DNA of 44,062 bases, from the NCBI GenBank assembly GCA_029881255.1, contig JAOUMY010000019.1, positions 1 through 44,062 on the forward strand, read 5' to 3'. Under the pieces are notes generated by a model. The model made no database searches and was not told where the DNA came from. It saw only the letters and a program-made list of their open reading frames with translations. The position numbers and the translations under genes are program-made. Of the stretch, positions 1 through 8,488 are shown one piece after another. The stretch comes from Gammaproteobacteria bacterium. Its GTDB lineage: Bacteria; Pseudomonadota; Gammaproteobacteria; S012-40. Each line of letters begins with the position of its first letter. Within the stretch, counting starts at the first letter, position 1.

Positions 1-22
1 GTAACCGTTCATTTCGTGACGT
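1..22 (+). repeat. IS66 left terminal inverted repeat
   Basis: Bases 1-22 match the reverse complement of 2346-2367 at 19 of 22 positions, including the outer 13 without a mismatch (GTAACCGTTCATT). This defines the left end of the element. Confidence 0.9.
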
Positions 23-87
23 CCTTCTTTAAATAGTACTCCCCATTTAGAATTCCCTCATCGTTTCACAACGGCCATGAGGATATT

Positions 88-375
88 ATGAGCAACACCG
101 CCTATCAACGTCGAACCCCAGCGCAGTGGCAAACCATTGTCGATAATTTTGTCGCCTCCGGTTTATCCGGCCAAGCATTCTGTCAGCAAAACCATATTAA
201 ATACGCCAGCTTTTGTAAATGGCGCCAACGTCTTTTGTCCGAGCCTAAAAAAGTGCCATTGAATAACGCGGCCCCTTTTTTGGACCTGGCAACGCTGGGT
301 GATAGCCATTCATCATCCTGGCACATCACCTTCAAACTGGGCAATGGGGTTGAGTTGGTCTTGAGTCAGAAATAG
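88..375 (+). CDS. tnpA: IS66 accessory protein TnpA
   Basis: A 95-residue protein with the helix-turn-helix region typical of IS66 orf1: QWQTIVDNFVASGLSGQAFC followed by a conserved FCKWRQRL segment at about residues 42-49. It is needed for transposition together with TnpB and TnpC and probably binds DNA, although its exact role is poorly known. A GAGG sequence lies a few bases before the ATG. The stop codon shares one base with the GTG start of tnpB (TAGTG), so the two genes are probably translationally coupled. Confidence 0.88.
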   Translation: MSNTAYQRRTPAQWQTIVDNFVASGLSGQAFCQQNHIKYASFCKWRQRLLSEPKKVPLNNAAPFLDLATLGDSHSSSWHITFKLGNGVELVLSQK

Positions 376-722
376 TGTTTATACCCGAACCCCATGTGCG
401 CATCTGGTTGTATACGCAACCGACAGATATGCGTAAATCGTTTAATGGCTTATGTGCCCTGGTTTCAGGTCAGCTTGAGGACAACCCAACGAGTGGTCAG
501 TTGTTTGTCTTCATCAATCGGCGTAAGACCCACATCAAGATACTGTACTTTGATGGTTCAGGTTATTGCATCTGGTTTAAACGGTTGGAACAAGGGCAGT
601 TCAACTATCGCCGTGATCATGACACAAAACGTTTGCTAGACTGGATGCAACTCAAGCTCTTGCTCGATGGTTTGAAGGTTGAAAAATCACGTCAATACAA
701 ACGATATACACACCCGTCGTAG
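375..722 (+). CDS. tnpB: IS66 accessory protein TnpB
   Basis: A 115-residue protein of the IS66 Orf2 family at the family's usual length. Conserved parts include PTDMRKSFNGL (residues 16-26), the glycine-rich turn before the FVFINRRKTHIKILYFDGSG segment, and a WFKRLEQGQF motif. The GTG start overlaps the tnpA stop by one base. It is required for IS66 transposition, but its biochemical role is not settled. Nothing appears broken. Confidence 0.9.
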   Translation: MFIPEPHVRIWLYTQPTDMRKSFNGLCALVSGQLEDNPTSGQLFVFINRRKTHIKILYFDGSGYCIWFKRLEQGQFNYRRDHDTKRLLDWMQLKLLLDGLKVEKSRQYKRYTHPS

Positions 723-734
723 CGCGGGGTTTGG

Positions 735-740
735 TATAAT
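735..740 (+). promoter_or_regulatory. Candidate extended -10 for tnpC
   Basis: TATAAT preceded by TGG gives an extended -10 (TGnTATAAT) that ends eight bases before the tnpC ATG. There is no clear -35 and no Shine-Dalgarno sequence before that ATG. If used, it would give an almost leaderless tnpC message. It could also be chance. Confidence 0.35.
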
Positions 741-748
741 ACGGCGCT

Positions 749-2359
749 ATGAACAACACCTCTTCAGCCGAAAACATTGATCGCAAACCATCGCTCGATA
801 GCGCGACTGAATCACCCTCGTTGAAAGATAAATATGAGCAGTTAAAAGAAGAAAATCTTTCGCTTAAAAATCGCATTGCCTGGTTCGAGAAACAAGTCTT
901 CGGCCAGAAGTCAGAAAAACGCCTGATTGAAAACCCGCATCAACAAAGTCTGCTCGGTGAGCCCACCGAAACGCCTCCCGAGGATAGCGACAAACAAACC
1001 GTCAACAGCTACTCGCGTGGCAAGGCCAAGAAAAACCGTAACGATGATTGCCTGACGGATAGTGGTTTGCGCTTTAGTGACGAGGTGCCGGTAGAAAAAA
1101 TCGATGTGGTGCCGGATGAATTGAAGGGCCCCGACGCTGATCAGTATGCCATCATTGATACTAAAATCAGCCACAAGCTGGCCAAGCGTCCAGCCAGTTA
1201 CGTGGTACTGGAATACCGCCTGCCGGTGATTAAGAAAAAAGGCAGTGGTGTTGATACGAACACCCTCAAGACCACGGCTATGCCGGCACAGGTATTGGAA
1301 GGCAGTATTGCGGATGTGAGTTTATTGGCCGGGATGTTGGCCGATAAGTTTCTTTATCATCTTCCCTTGCATCGCCAGCACCAACAAATGGCCCACGCGG
1401 GTATCACCGTGGCGCGATCAAGCCTGACCAACTGGACACGACGTAGCATCGAATTGCTGCGGCCCATTGTGGAGAGTATGCTCAACAATGTCTTGCTCAG
1501 TCGGGTACTGGCGATGGACGAAACCCCGATCAAGGCCGGAAGAAAACAAAAAGGGAAACTCAAACAAGCCTACTTCTGGCCGATCTATGGAGAAGATCAC
1601 GAAGTGGTCTTTACCTTTAGCCAAAGCCGGGGCAAGCAGCACATCATCAATATGCTCAAGCACCAGTACAAAGGAACCCTTGTCACTGACGGCTATGCGG
1701 CCTATGCCCGTTACGCCGAACAAAGTGAAGGAGTAACCCATGCGCAGTGCTGGGTGCACAGTCGTCGTTATCTGATCGAAGCCAGAGACAGCAGTCCCAG
1801 GGAGATTGATGCCGTACTGGACCTGATCGGGCAGTTGTACCAGGGCGAAAAACACATCACCGAAAACAAACTCCAGGGTGAAAAGAAACGTGACTACCGA
1901 CTCACGCACAGCAAGCCGTTGGTAGATGCGATCTTCGAGTGGATCGATACGCAATGCCAGCGAAATGACTTAACGCCAAAACATTCACTACGCAAGGCGC
2001 TGAACTATCTGCGTACACGCGAAACACAGTTGCGCGTGTTTCTTGAAGACCCAGACGTGCCCATGGACACCAACCACCTGGAGCGCGAGATCAGACCGAT
2101 ACCGCTGGGCCGGAAGAACTGGCTTTTTTGCTGGACAGAACTGGGAGCCGAACATGTAGGCATTATCCAGAGCCTGATCAGTACGTGCAAACTCCACGAC
2201 GTTAACCCATATACTTACCTGGTCGATGTCCTGCAGCGCGTCAACACCCATCCGGTAAGTAAAGTCTATGAACTTACACCGCGTTTATGGAAGGAAAAGT
2301 TTGCCAACAACCCGATGCGATCAGAAGTCTACAAGGGAATCAACTACGTCGAGGAATGA
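749..2359 (+). CDS. tnpC: IS66 transposase TnpC (DDE type)
   Basis: A 536-residue IS66 transposase. Residues about 24-50 form a coiled-coil leucine-zipper-like segment ending in the family motif FGQKSEKR. A linker follows, then the catalytic core with LAMDETPIK for the first Asp and LVTDGYAAYAR for the second Asp. The C-terminal part carries the NHLEREIRPIPLGRKNWLF block with the Glu, followed by the short IS66 C-terminal domain (HVGIIQSLISTCKLHDVNPY). It cuts and joins the element's ends. The frame is open throughout and the stop lies in the right inverted repeat, so it looks functional. Confidence 0.93.
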   Translation: MNNTSSAENIDRKPSLDSATESPSLKDKYEQLKEENLSLKNRIAWFEKQVFGQKSEKRLIENPHQQSLLGEPTETPPEDSDKQTVNSYSRGKAKKNRNDDCLTDSGLRFSDEVPVEKIDVVPDELKGPDADQYAIIDTKISHKLAKRPASYVVLEYRLPVIKKKGSGVDTNTLKTTAMPAQVLEGSIADVSLLAGMLADKFLYHLPLHRQHQQMAHAGITVARSSLTNWTRRSIELLRPIVESMLNNVLLSRVLAMDETPIKAGRKQKGKLKQAYFWPIYGEDHEVVFTFSQSRGKQHIINMLKHQYKGTLVTDGYAAYARYAEQSEGVTHAQCWVHSRRYLIEARDSSPREIDAVLDLIGQLYQGEKHITENKLQGEKKRDYRLTHSKPLVDAIFEWIDTQCQRNDLTPKHSLRKALNYLRTRETQLRVFLEDPDVPMDTNHLEREIRPIPLGRKNWLFCWTELGAEHVGIIQSLISTCKLHDVNPYTYLVDVLQRVNTHPVSKVYELTPRLWKEKFANNPMRSEVYKGINYVEE

Positions 2360-2367
2360 ACGGTTAC
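2346..2367 (-). repeat. IS66 right terminal inverted repeat
   Basis: Partner of the repeat at 1-22. The last codons and stop of tnpC (TGA at 2357-2359) lie inside this repeat. The outermost bases supply the stop codon that ends the interrupted gene on the other strand. Confidence 0.9.
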
Positions 2368-2534
2368 TGCTCACCTTCGCTTAACGTAGCGGTAGTAATG
2401 CTCCAGTTTCCGCTTGCATTGGCACTGGCTGTACCGAGTGAGATGGTTCCATTCGTATCAAATAATTCGACTGTGCTACCGGCCTCTGCCGAACCGGTTA
2501 TTACTGGCGTTGCAGTATTGAAGGCCTGACCATT
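2368..2534 (-). repeat. Ig-domain DNA repeat copy 2 (interrupted end)
   Basis: This stretch is nearly identical to 2656-2822, at a period of 288 bp or 96 codons. Only scattered substitutions separate the copies, which points to recent duplication or gene conversion inside the Ig-repeat gene. Confidence 0.85.
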
Positions 2535-2655
2535 GACGGTTGTAATAGCTGGAGCTTCAGGAGCGGTGGTGTCAGCAGTCGCGATAGAGATGGTTATGCT
2601 TTCCGATGCCTCGCTGGTATTTCCCGCCGCATCCGTGGCCTTTGCTGTCAACGTA

Positions 2656-2822
2656 TGCTCACCTTCGCTTAACGTAGCGGTAGTAATGCTCCAGTTTCCG
2701 CTTGCATTGGCACTGGCTGTTCCGAGTGAGGTGGTTCCATTCGTATCAAATAATTCGACTGTGCTACTGGCCTCCGCCGAACCGGTTATTACAGGCGTTG
2801 CAGTATTGAAGGCCTGACCATT
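2656..2822 (-). repeat. Ig-domain DNA repeat copy 1
   Basis: Intact counterpart of 2368-2534. It begins with the same TGCTCACC that flanks the IS66 insertion and so shows the uninterrupted sequence at the equivalent site. Confidence 0.85.
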
Positions 2823-2996
2823 ACTCGTCGTAAAAACTGGCGCGTCAGGTGGTGTCGTATCCTTTATCGGATCTCCTTTGCCGCACGCAGCCAAACTTGT
2901 CACTATGACAAGAAGAAAGATCAGAATAGTGTACCGTATTAGTTGGCTTTTTTCAGAGTGAGCAATCTTTGAATTTGTGTGAAAAGAAATTCTCAT

Positions 2997-3343
2997 CGTG
3001 GCACCTCTGGTAGCGTACTTTCTAATTAGCGTAATTTACTCAGAGAAGGAAAGCGGCGTATATCTTTCATCTACGTTATTCCACATTTAGAATCCGTCGC
3101 TTTATGTTTTCAGTATTTCACTTTGCGCCATCATCGTCAATTTTCTCTATCGATAGAAGTCATACTCTTACAGTCGGAAAATAGAAATATTTCGGAAGAT
3201 TCATTCTATTTCGATACGCAGGAAAATTTAGAACGATCGCGAGAGAAACGTGAATCGAGTTACGGTATACGCACGACTATTTTTCAACACGTCTATGGAA
3301 CAAAGATGGGGAAGATAATCATTTTGATAGCAAGATACACCCG
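2997..3343. other. Gene-free stretch
   Basis: This lies between the truncated lipoprotein start and the end of the first porin-like gene. It should hold the promoter of the lipoprotein gene. An 81-codon open frame on the plus strand has a strongly charged, unpatterned product and overlaps the next gene, so I do not accept it as a gene. I see no other structure. Confidence 0.4.
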
Positions 3344-3781
3344 CTACCACCTAAGCTCCAGGCTATAATAAAGCTGATGCTTAGGAAACGCATAACCGGG
3401 TATTTCGGTATACGAGCCCTGCGTGTAACCAAAATAGTTGCTATAGCCCAATGCGATATTGAAGGTTTCATTGAAATAGTAGGAAGCACCTGCCGCAAAA
3501 CTGGGGTGACGAAGAAAAATACCTCCAACTTCGCTATAAAGCGAAAACCCCCTTGCAATATGTTGACGGTATCCGACGTAGGGTATGGTAAGTGTAAGAT
3601 CTGAATTCATTAAATAATTGTTAGTGTTGACCCCGAAATAGTACTTATCGTCGTGATAATATCTGACGGACAACATGATTAATCCGTCATTCCCGCTACC
3701 AATGGCAAACCCGATCTTATCTTCCGCTATGGCGAGTGAGTGGCAGGCGAAAAATACTATTATAAAGAGCAAACGTTTCAT
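3344..3781 (-). CDS. Small porin-like outer-membrane protein
   Basis: A 145-residue protein with a signal peptide (MKRLLFIIVFFACHSLAIAE, cleavage near residue 19). The mature part alternates aromatic and polar residues (SVRYYHDDKYYFGVN, YVGYRQHI, GASYYFNETFNIALGYSNYF) and ends in LELRW, the aromatic C-terminus favoured by the BAM complex. This points to a small beta-barrel of about eight strands. No specific family is recognised. The ATG overlaps the stop of the upstream gene by one base (TGATG), so the two are coupled. Confidence 0.7.
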   Translation of the reverse strand: MKRLLFIIVFFACHSLAIAEDKIGFAIGSGNDGLIMLSVRYYHDDKYYFGVNTNNYLMNSDLTLTIPYVGYRQHIARGFSLYSEVGGIFLRHPSFAAGASYYFNETFNIALGYSNYFGYTQGSYTEIPGYAFPKHQLYYSLELRW

Positions 3782-4479
3782 CAGTTCTTCCTTTTGCTTT
3801 GATACAGAATGCTGAGTTTGATGCTCTTGTGTTTATACGGTAAAGTTCTGCTGAACCTTGAATTTGAATCGGTGTCGTAGTAACGAGCTAGCGTATAGGA
3901 AAGTTCTACAAAGAAACGACGATAGACTTTGCCGCGGGTATTAAATAGATAGGCGTATCCGTTTTCTGGAAATTGGTAATCCGATGCCGAATGATTTAGA
4001 TACAAATTTCTTGCTACTCCGGCGCTGATAGAAAAACGATCACCCAAAATATTTAGTTGGGGTGAAACTCTTATTTGCATTTCCTGCCAAGTATAGCCTT
4101 TGGCAACGTAATCGCCGGTCGACGTTTGGGTATAGGGAGTATATTTCTCATGCCAGAAATTGCTGGCGACGCCAAAATCAATCGAGATTTGTGGCAAGGA
4201 ATCAAAATAGACGATCGTGCCAATATTGACACTCTGATATTTAGTTGTGCTGGTGGAGGGCAAAATGAGTTGGCCAGGCTTAACTATCGGCACTTCTAAC
4301 CCGGTCAATGGATCGGTAACAATTTCGACATTTTCATGAACACCATAGAATAGATCATCTTTCCCCCACAGACTCTGTCCCACCGATATGTATCGGGTCC
4401 AGTCTCTGGCAGAGGCAACAGGAATATGCAGTATGCACAAAAAAATAGCGGCCACTGTTTTCTTTGGCATTATTTTCAT
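3781..4479 (-). CDS. Putative outer-membrane beta-barrel protein
   Basis: About 232 residues when started at the ATG of MKIMPKK, which gives a clean signal peptide ending VASA-RD. An in-frame TTG at 4512 would add 11 residues before it. Neither has a good Shine-Dalgarno sequence. The mature protein is rich in amphipathic beta strands with many Tyr and Phe residues (VNIGTIVYFDSLPQISIDFGVASNFW; VYRRFFVELSYTLARYY) and ends in SIKLSILYQSKRKN. Function is unknown. It is coupled to the smaller barrel protein downstream, so they may act together in the outer membrane. Confidence 0.65.
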   Translation of the reverse strand: MKIMPKKTVAAIFLCILHIPVASARDWTRYISVGQSLWGKDDLFYGVHENVEIVTDPLTGLEVPIVKPGQLILPSTSTTKYQSVNIGTIVYFDSLPQISIDFGVASNFWHEKYTPYTQTSTGDYVAKGYTWQEMQIRVSPQLNILGDRFSISAGVARNLYLNHSASDYQFPENGYAYLFNTRGKVYRRFFVELSYTLARYYDTDSNSRFSRTLPYKHKSIKLSILYQSKRKN

Positions 4480-4644
4480 TTTAATCGAAAAATATCGTAG
4501 GCCGATGATCAAAAACCGGGACGAATATTTTAGATTTCGTCGAACGTCAGGAATTATTTTGCAGGATAATTCATATTTCTGTGAGTTTCAATAGTGTCAT
4601 CTGCGCACTACAGTCAAATGTTGAATCGTCTAACCTCAACAGTA

Positions 4645-4691
4645 ACTCAACCGCCTTAACTGGCCGCTTGGGACAGGTAAGGCGGTTGAGT
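4645..4691 (-). terminator. Hairpin after the large lipoprotein gene
   Basis: A 14-bp perfect stem (ACTCAACCGCCTTA at 4645-4658, pairing with 4678-4691), with extra inner pairing CTG/CAG, lies just after the stop at 4715. There is no strong T-tract on the minus strand. It could serve as a terminator or a 3'-end stabiliser. Confidence 0.6.
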
Positions 4692-4714
4692 ATCTAAGAC
4701 GAAATGATTATTGG

Positions 4715-7700
4715 CTAATTCATTGTTGATGTGAATACTACTTTCGTGGCGCAGCGACCAAAACCTACCAGATCGGCAGCTCCGTCACCGTTGACATCAG
4801 CGGCGCGACGGGTGAAAAAATAACGTTGATAATTCGAAGTATCGTTATGGTACCACTCATAATTGCAACCTGTAGAACCACTAAGATCGAAATCACCACT
4901 ATTCCAAGTTGTTGCTTTAGCAAATTGTCCGTCGCCAGTATTCAATGACGCATAAACACCTTTGTTTCCGAAGCCCACGATATCCAGTCGACCGTCGCCA
5001 TTGACATCGGCAAACGTCCTGACGTGCTTATGGTGATTGTTCCAGCCATCGAGCTTAAATGTATCGCGCCAACCGGGATTATAGCTAAAGTCATTCACGA
5101 CTGACGTTTGGTTAGCAAAACTAATAGGGCCGTTGACAGTTGATGTATTCTTGATGGTATATACTGCGTTTACGCCAAATCCAACGATGTCCTGGTCTCC
5201 ATCACTGTCTATATCTGCGAGCATACGCGGATAGTTGCGATCATCGGTCCAACTGCCATTTCCTGCCATGATCTGGAAATCTTCACCGCTCATAATCGAC
5301 ACTGGCTCGCCGAAATTACCGTCACCAAGTCCCAATAGTGCCCAGGCCTCTGTTTCGCCTATGGCCAGGATGTCAGCTTTTCCGTCACGGTTCAAATCAG
5401 TCACCCAGCGCGGATGACGATAAACTTTCCAGCCGCCGTTATAGGCAAATTGTTTTGCGTCAAACATGCGTGTTTTCGTCTGACTGGTATCGCTAATTTT
5501 TAGCATGTCTCCGTTGTCGTCTTTTGCACCATTGCTCAGCACTACAATGACTGAATCACTACCAAATGCCACGATGTCAATATATCCGTTACCATCGACA
5601 TCGCCAAACATACGTAGGTGTTTGTTAATATCCCAGCCACTATTCTTGCCAAGCCCGTCATACCAGTTTGTAGCTTTGCGGAATTGTGTTCCATCGTTGA
5701 TTGAAACATAAACATTTGCCGGATAAAAACCAACAAGATCGAGATCACCATCGGCATCTATGTCGATAAGATGTTTAGGTATGGTGTCGTTGGTATTCCC
5801 CGATGGTAAAACCCATTCCGTTGACCACTTCTCTGGCGCAGAAAACCCGTTTTCGGTCCCCTTGGATACCCAAACGCCACTGGCGCCTATACCTACAATA
5901 TCGGCTCTTCCGTCCCGGTCGATATCCTGAACCTCTCTAAAATAGGTGGCTTCTCGCCAACCTTTGTTAAAGTCGTACTCGTCAAAACTAAATTGTTGGG
6001 TTGTTGTGGTAACAAAGGTTCTACCCAATGTTGCACTATTAGAATCGGTCGAGGTAAGTGTTGCAGTGTACGATGTCGTCGCATTGTTATAGGTGTGCGA
6101 GAAATCAAATGACTGCCCTTGATCCAATTGATCCGTACATACCACGACCTTTTGTGATATGGGTGAACTGTCTCCCCAATCCATGCTAATAGTACAGATT
6201 CCCGCGCCTGGATCGGGTACCACGAATCCACTCACGCTAAATTCGCTTGCTCCTTTTTGAGAGATCTCATTTAGGAAAAAAGCATAACTATTTCCGCCAC
6301 CCGCATTAGTATCAATATGATCATTGGTGCCATCGCCATCGGTGTCATTGTTGTAAGGATCATTACCCTTGCTCTTTTCCAAGCTGTCATTGTCTCCGTC
6401 ACCGTCAATATCCGCGATTGTTGGGTCAGAGTAAATTTGGGCCGGATAGCGTTGAGGATAGAGTGCATTGATAGCCGTTACCACCCATGGCTTGTATATT
6501 TCATCATAGTCACTAAGACCGTCACCATCGGTATCTGACAAAGTCGGGTCGGTGCCGAGCGCGAGCTCCTGACGAATTCCTAGGCCATCACCGTCGTCAT
6601 CTTCGAGATACACAAGTGCTATTTTGTCACCGGCTCTTACCATAATGTCTTCTAGCTTGTACGCACTCTGAGTCGCGTCGTAGAGTTTGGCGCTGCTCGA
6701 TACGCCGTCATAGGCATCGTGAATGATTACCCATTTAGCATTGGCTTTGTCTCCGTCGCTTACACCATTTAGCGATTTTACCGAGCCGTAGTTAGATAAG
6801 ATCACATCTAGCTTCAGGATATCACTAAGTAGTGTGGCCAATGTTGCTCCAGGAACGTCAGGGTTAAAGTTGGTCGCGACAATCAGATCGAGAGGTAGTT
6901 TGTGATTGGCGTAGTCAATGATAATCTGCGCACCTTGTGCCTGAGCCTGCTCCTGTATATACGCCATAGAAACGCCTTCTTTGTCAGCAATGTCATAAGA
7001 AGATATCTCTAGAGAAATAGATTTGGACTTTAGTAGAAGTTCTTCCGCTACATTGGGAAACAGTGCACTATTCGAAAAAATCAGGTCGCCGGTAGAGGCG
7101 AGTGGTTCCAATGAGTCGTTTGGAAAACTCGATACACCTTCCAGGCTCAGAGATCCGATAGGTACTCGTTGACCCGATGCGTTTGTCATGGATGCATTCA
7201 ACAACAAGTAGGTTAGAGTGAAGGCTCTATTGCCTTCATTGCTGACTTTTACGGTACTGCTCAGACTGCCTCCGGTTTTTTCCCAACCCTCTAGTGTTAC
7301 ACTGCCTGTTGTTTGTTCAACGGTATCATATGTTTCCTTTGTATTACTCTTCGTCCAGTGATGATCTGTGCTGACAGTCGTACTAAAACCTTCTTTAGTA
7401 CTCCCCGTCAGTTCTACGGCGAAACCGCCAGTGTAAGAGCGTTCACTTGATTCTACTGTACCCGTAGTGGTGTTTTTCAGGTTGTGTGTTTCGCTGCTTC
7501 CACTTTTCGTTACGCTTAACGTCACTATCGGTTCGGATGTAATCGCCAGCTTCAATTTGGGTAGATCCGCAATACGCGGATTGAATTTGAAGTTTTGTGC
7601 AGTGTTAAAGCCGCGTGTGATGACCTCCTCGTAATCGCTATAACCATCGCCATCAGTGTCGGCAATTTTTGGTGAGGTGTGGTAGACGTTCAATTCTTCG

Positions 7701-8347
7701 TCATTGGATAGACCGTCGCCATCCAGGTCATCTTTTGGCGCGCACTGTATCGGTACGAGGATGTTTTCCCCCGCGATTACACCGCTGGGAGCAGACACAC
7801 TACAAACCAGTTTTTCAGGAGCAGTACTTATGTCGACACGATAGTCGTAAGAAGTCGGTACAGATCTGCTAAAGCTGTAGATACCATCGATATCCAGGGT
7901 TAAATTGTCAGTGATGGTTGCGCCTGGGTCGGTTTCCTCGCCACTCGGGTGCGCTGAGAGTGCAATTCCAAGTTGTCCGTCAAGTCCCATGATGTCTACG
8001 CTGATGCTATATTCACCCTCGTTCAGACATACAACTTGAATGTTGTCTATGTGCGCTTTGGAAATTTTCCCCTTCGCATTGTTGACCGTGCAACTTTGTC
8101 CTTGCGGAGGTGTGAGAACAGCTACGGAATAATCGGCGTTGTCCGACAGATTGAGACTAAATTCAAACAATCCATTTTGGGTCAAGGTAATTTGGTTATT
8201 GTCATTCAAGGACAATGTCATCGACTGATCGTCACTCATTCCTACAAGGGTACCGCTCACGTGAAACTGTGTCCCAATCTCTGTTGAACTGCACCCAGCA
8301 ACAGACAATATGATCCAGAGTAGAAGCGGCCGATAACTTGATTTCAT
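4715..8347 (-). CDS. Large lipoprotein: Ca-binding repeats, toxin-pore-like middle, FG-GAP array
   Basis: The ATG at 8347 is chosen because AGGAGG lies eight bases before it; a farther in-frame ATG at 8365 overlaps that site. Of 1210 residues, the first 19 are a lipoprotein signal (lipobox SVAGC). Two beta domains with a Cys pair each follow (about 30-107 and 110-203). DxDxDG repeats sit at 207-240 and again near 585-680. Between them, about 265-570, is a region with alternating Ser/Thr-rich strands. From about 800 to the end there are several FG-GAP/VCBS-type repeats (DxDGxxDxxGFG), likely a beta-propeller. Order and spacing of the first Ca repeats and the Ser/Thr region recall the protective-antigen/binary-toxin B family, but this is by eye. 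It is probably a surface protein. It is divergent from the response regulator gene. Confidence 0.75.
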   Translation of the reverse strand: MKSSYRPLLLWIILSVAGCSSTEIGTQFHVSGTLVGMSDDQSMTLSLNDNNQITLTQNGLFEFSLNLSDNADYSVAVLTPPQGQSCTVNNAKGKISKAHIDNIQVVCLNEGEYSISVDIMGLDGQLGIALSAHPSGEETDPGATITDNLTLDIDGIYSFSRSVPTSYDYRVDISTAPEKLVCSVSAPSGVIAGENILVPIQCAPKDDLDGDGLSNDEELNVYHTSPKIADTDGDGYSDYEEVITRGFNTAQNFKFNPRIADLPKLKLAITSEPIVTLSVTKSGSSETHNLKNTTTGTVESSERSYTGGFAVELTGSTKEGFSTTVSTDHHWTKSNTKETYDTVEQTTGSVTLEGWEKTGGSLSSTVKVSNEGNRAFTLTYLLLNASMTNASGQRVPIGSLSLEGVSSFPNDSLEPLASTGDLIFSNSALFPNVAEELLLKSKSISLEISSYDIADKEGVSMAYIQEQAQAQGAQIIIDYANHKLPLDLIVATNFNPDVPGATLATLLSDILKLDVILSNYGSVKSLNGVSDGDKANAKWVIIHDAYDGVSSSAKLYDATQSAYKLEDIMVRAGDKIALVYLEDDDGDGLGIRQELALGTDPTLSDTDGDGLSDYDEIYKPWVVTAINALYPQRYPAQIYSDPTIADIDGDGDNDSLEKSKGNDPYNNDTDGDGTNDHIDTNAGGGNSYAFFLNEISQKGASEFSVSGFVVPDPGAGICTISMDWGDSSPISQKVVVCTDQLDQGQSFDFSHTYNNATTSYTATLTSTDSNSATLGRTFVTTTTQQFSFDEYDFNKGWREATYFREVQDIDRDGRADIVGIGASGVWVSKGTENGFSAPEKWSTEWVLPSGNTNDTIPKHLIDIDADGDLDLVGFYPANVYVSINDGTQFRKATNWYDGLGKNSGWDINKHLRMFGDVDGNGYIDIVAFGSDSVIVVLSNGAKDDNGDMLKISDTSQTKTRMFDAKQFAYNGGWKVYRHPRWVTDLNRDGKADILAIGETEAWALLGLGDGNFGEPVSIMSGEDFQIMAGNGSWTDDRNYPRMLADIDSDGDQDIVGFGVNAVYTIKNTSTVNGPISFANQTSVVNDFSYNPGWRDTFKLDGWNNHHKHVRTFADVNGDGRLDIVGFGNKGVYASLNTGDGQFAKATTWNSGDFDLSGSTGCNYEWYHNDTSNYQRYFFTRRAADVNGDGAADLVGFGRCATKVVFTSTMN

Positions 8348-8430
8348 GGGGGAAACCTCCTGCATATTCGGGCTAAAATTATTGTGACAATACCAATCTG
8401 AGCATATAGTAGCGGTGCAGGGAGGAGCGG

Positions 8431-8454
8431 TATATTAGCCATATGGCTAATATA
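8431..8454. promoter_or_regulatory. Perfect 24-bp palindrome, likely operator
   Basis: The half-site TATATTAGCCAT is followed directly by its exact reverse complement. It sits between the divergent lipoprotein and response-regulator genes, 35 bases before the regulator's ATG. A smaller inverted pair (CGATC/GATCG at 8455-8459 and 8469-8473) follows it. NarL-type regulators bind inverted repeats, so autoregulation and control of the lipoprotein are plausible. Confidence 0.6.
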
Positions 8455-8488
8455 CGATCGTATAAAAAGATCGTAACTTTATAAGACT

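Larger units (their letters stand above)
1..2367 (+). mobile_element. Complete IS66-family insertion sequence
   Basis: The element holds the three-gene set of IS66 (tnpA, tnpB, tnpC). Imperfect terminal inverted repeats start at base 1 and end at base 2367, and begin GTAACCGTTCATT, close to the GTAA start usual for IS66. All three reading frames are intact, so it may be active. It lies inside a minus-strand gene for an Ig-repeat lipoprotein and truncates it. IS66 elements usually make 8-bp target duplications. The right flank is TGCTCACC (2368-2375), so the same eight bases are expected just before base 1, outside the window. Confidence 0.93.
2364..2996 (-). pseudogene. Ig-repeat lipoprotein gene truncated by the IS66 element
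   Basis: The N-terminus has a lipoprotein signal (a basic and Ser-rich start, a hydrophobic stretch LIFLLVIVTSL, then lipobox LAAC with Cys at about residue 38). Two copies of a bacterial Ig-like domain of about 96 residues follow, each reading PVITGSAEAxSTVELFDTNG and then SGNWSITTATLSEGE. Such domains are common in surface adhesins. The second copy breaks off in LSEGE where the IS66 end joins. The final Gln codon takes its last base from the IS, and the next IS bases read TAA. The rest of the gene should lie to the left of base 1. AGAGGTG precedes the ATG. Confidence 0.85.

Noticed and set aside
3123..3368. 81-codon plus-strand frame
   Set aside because: No ribosome site, charged unpatterned product, and it overlaps the end of a credible minus-strand gene.
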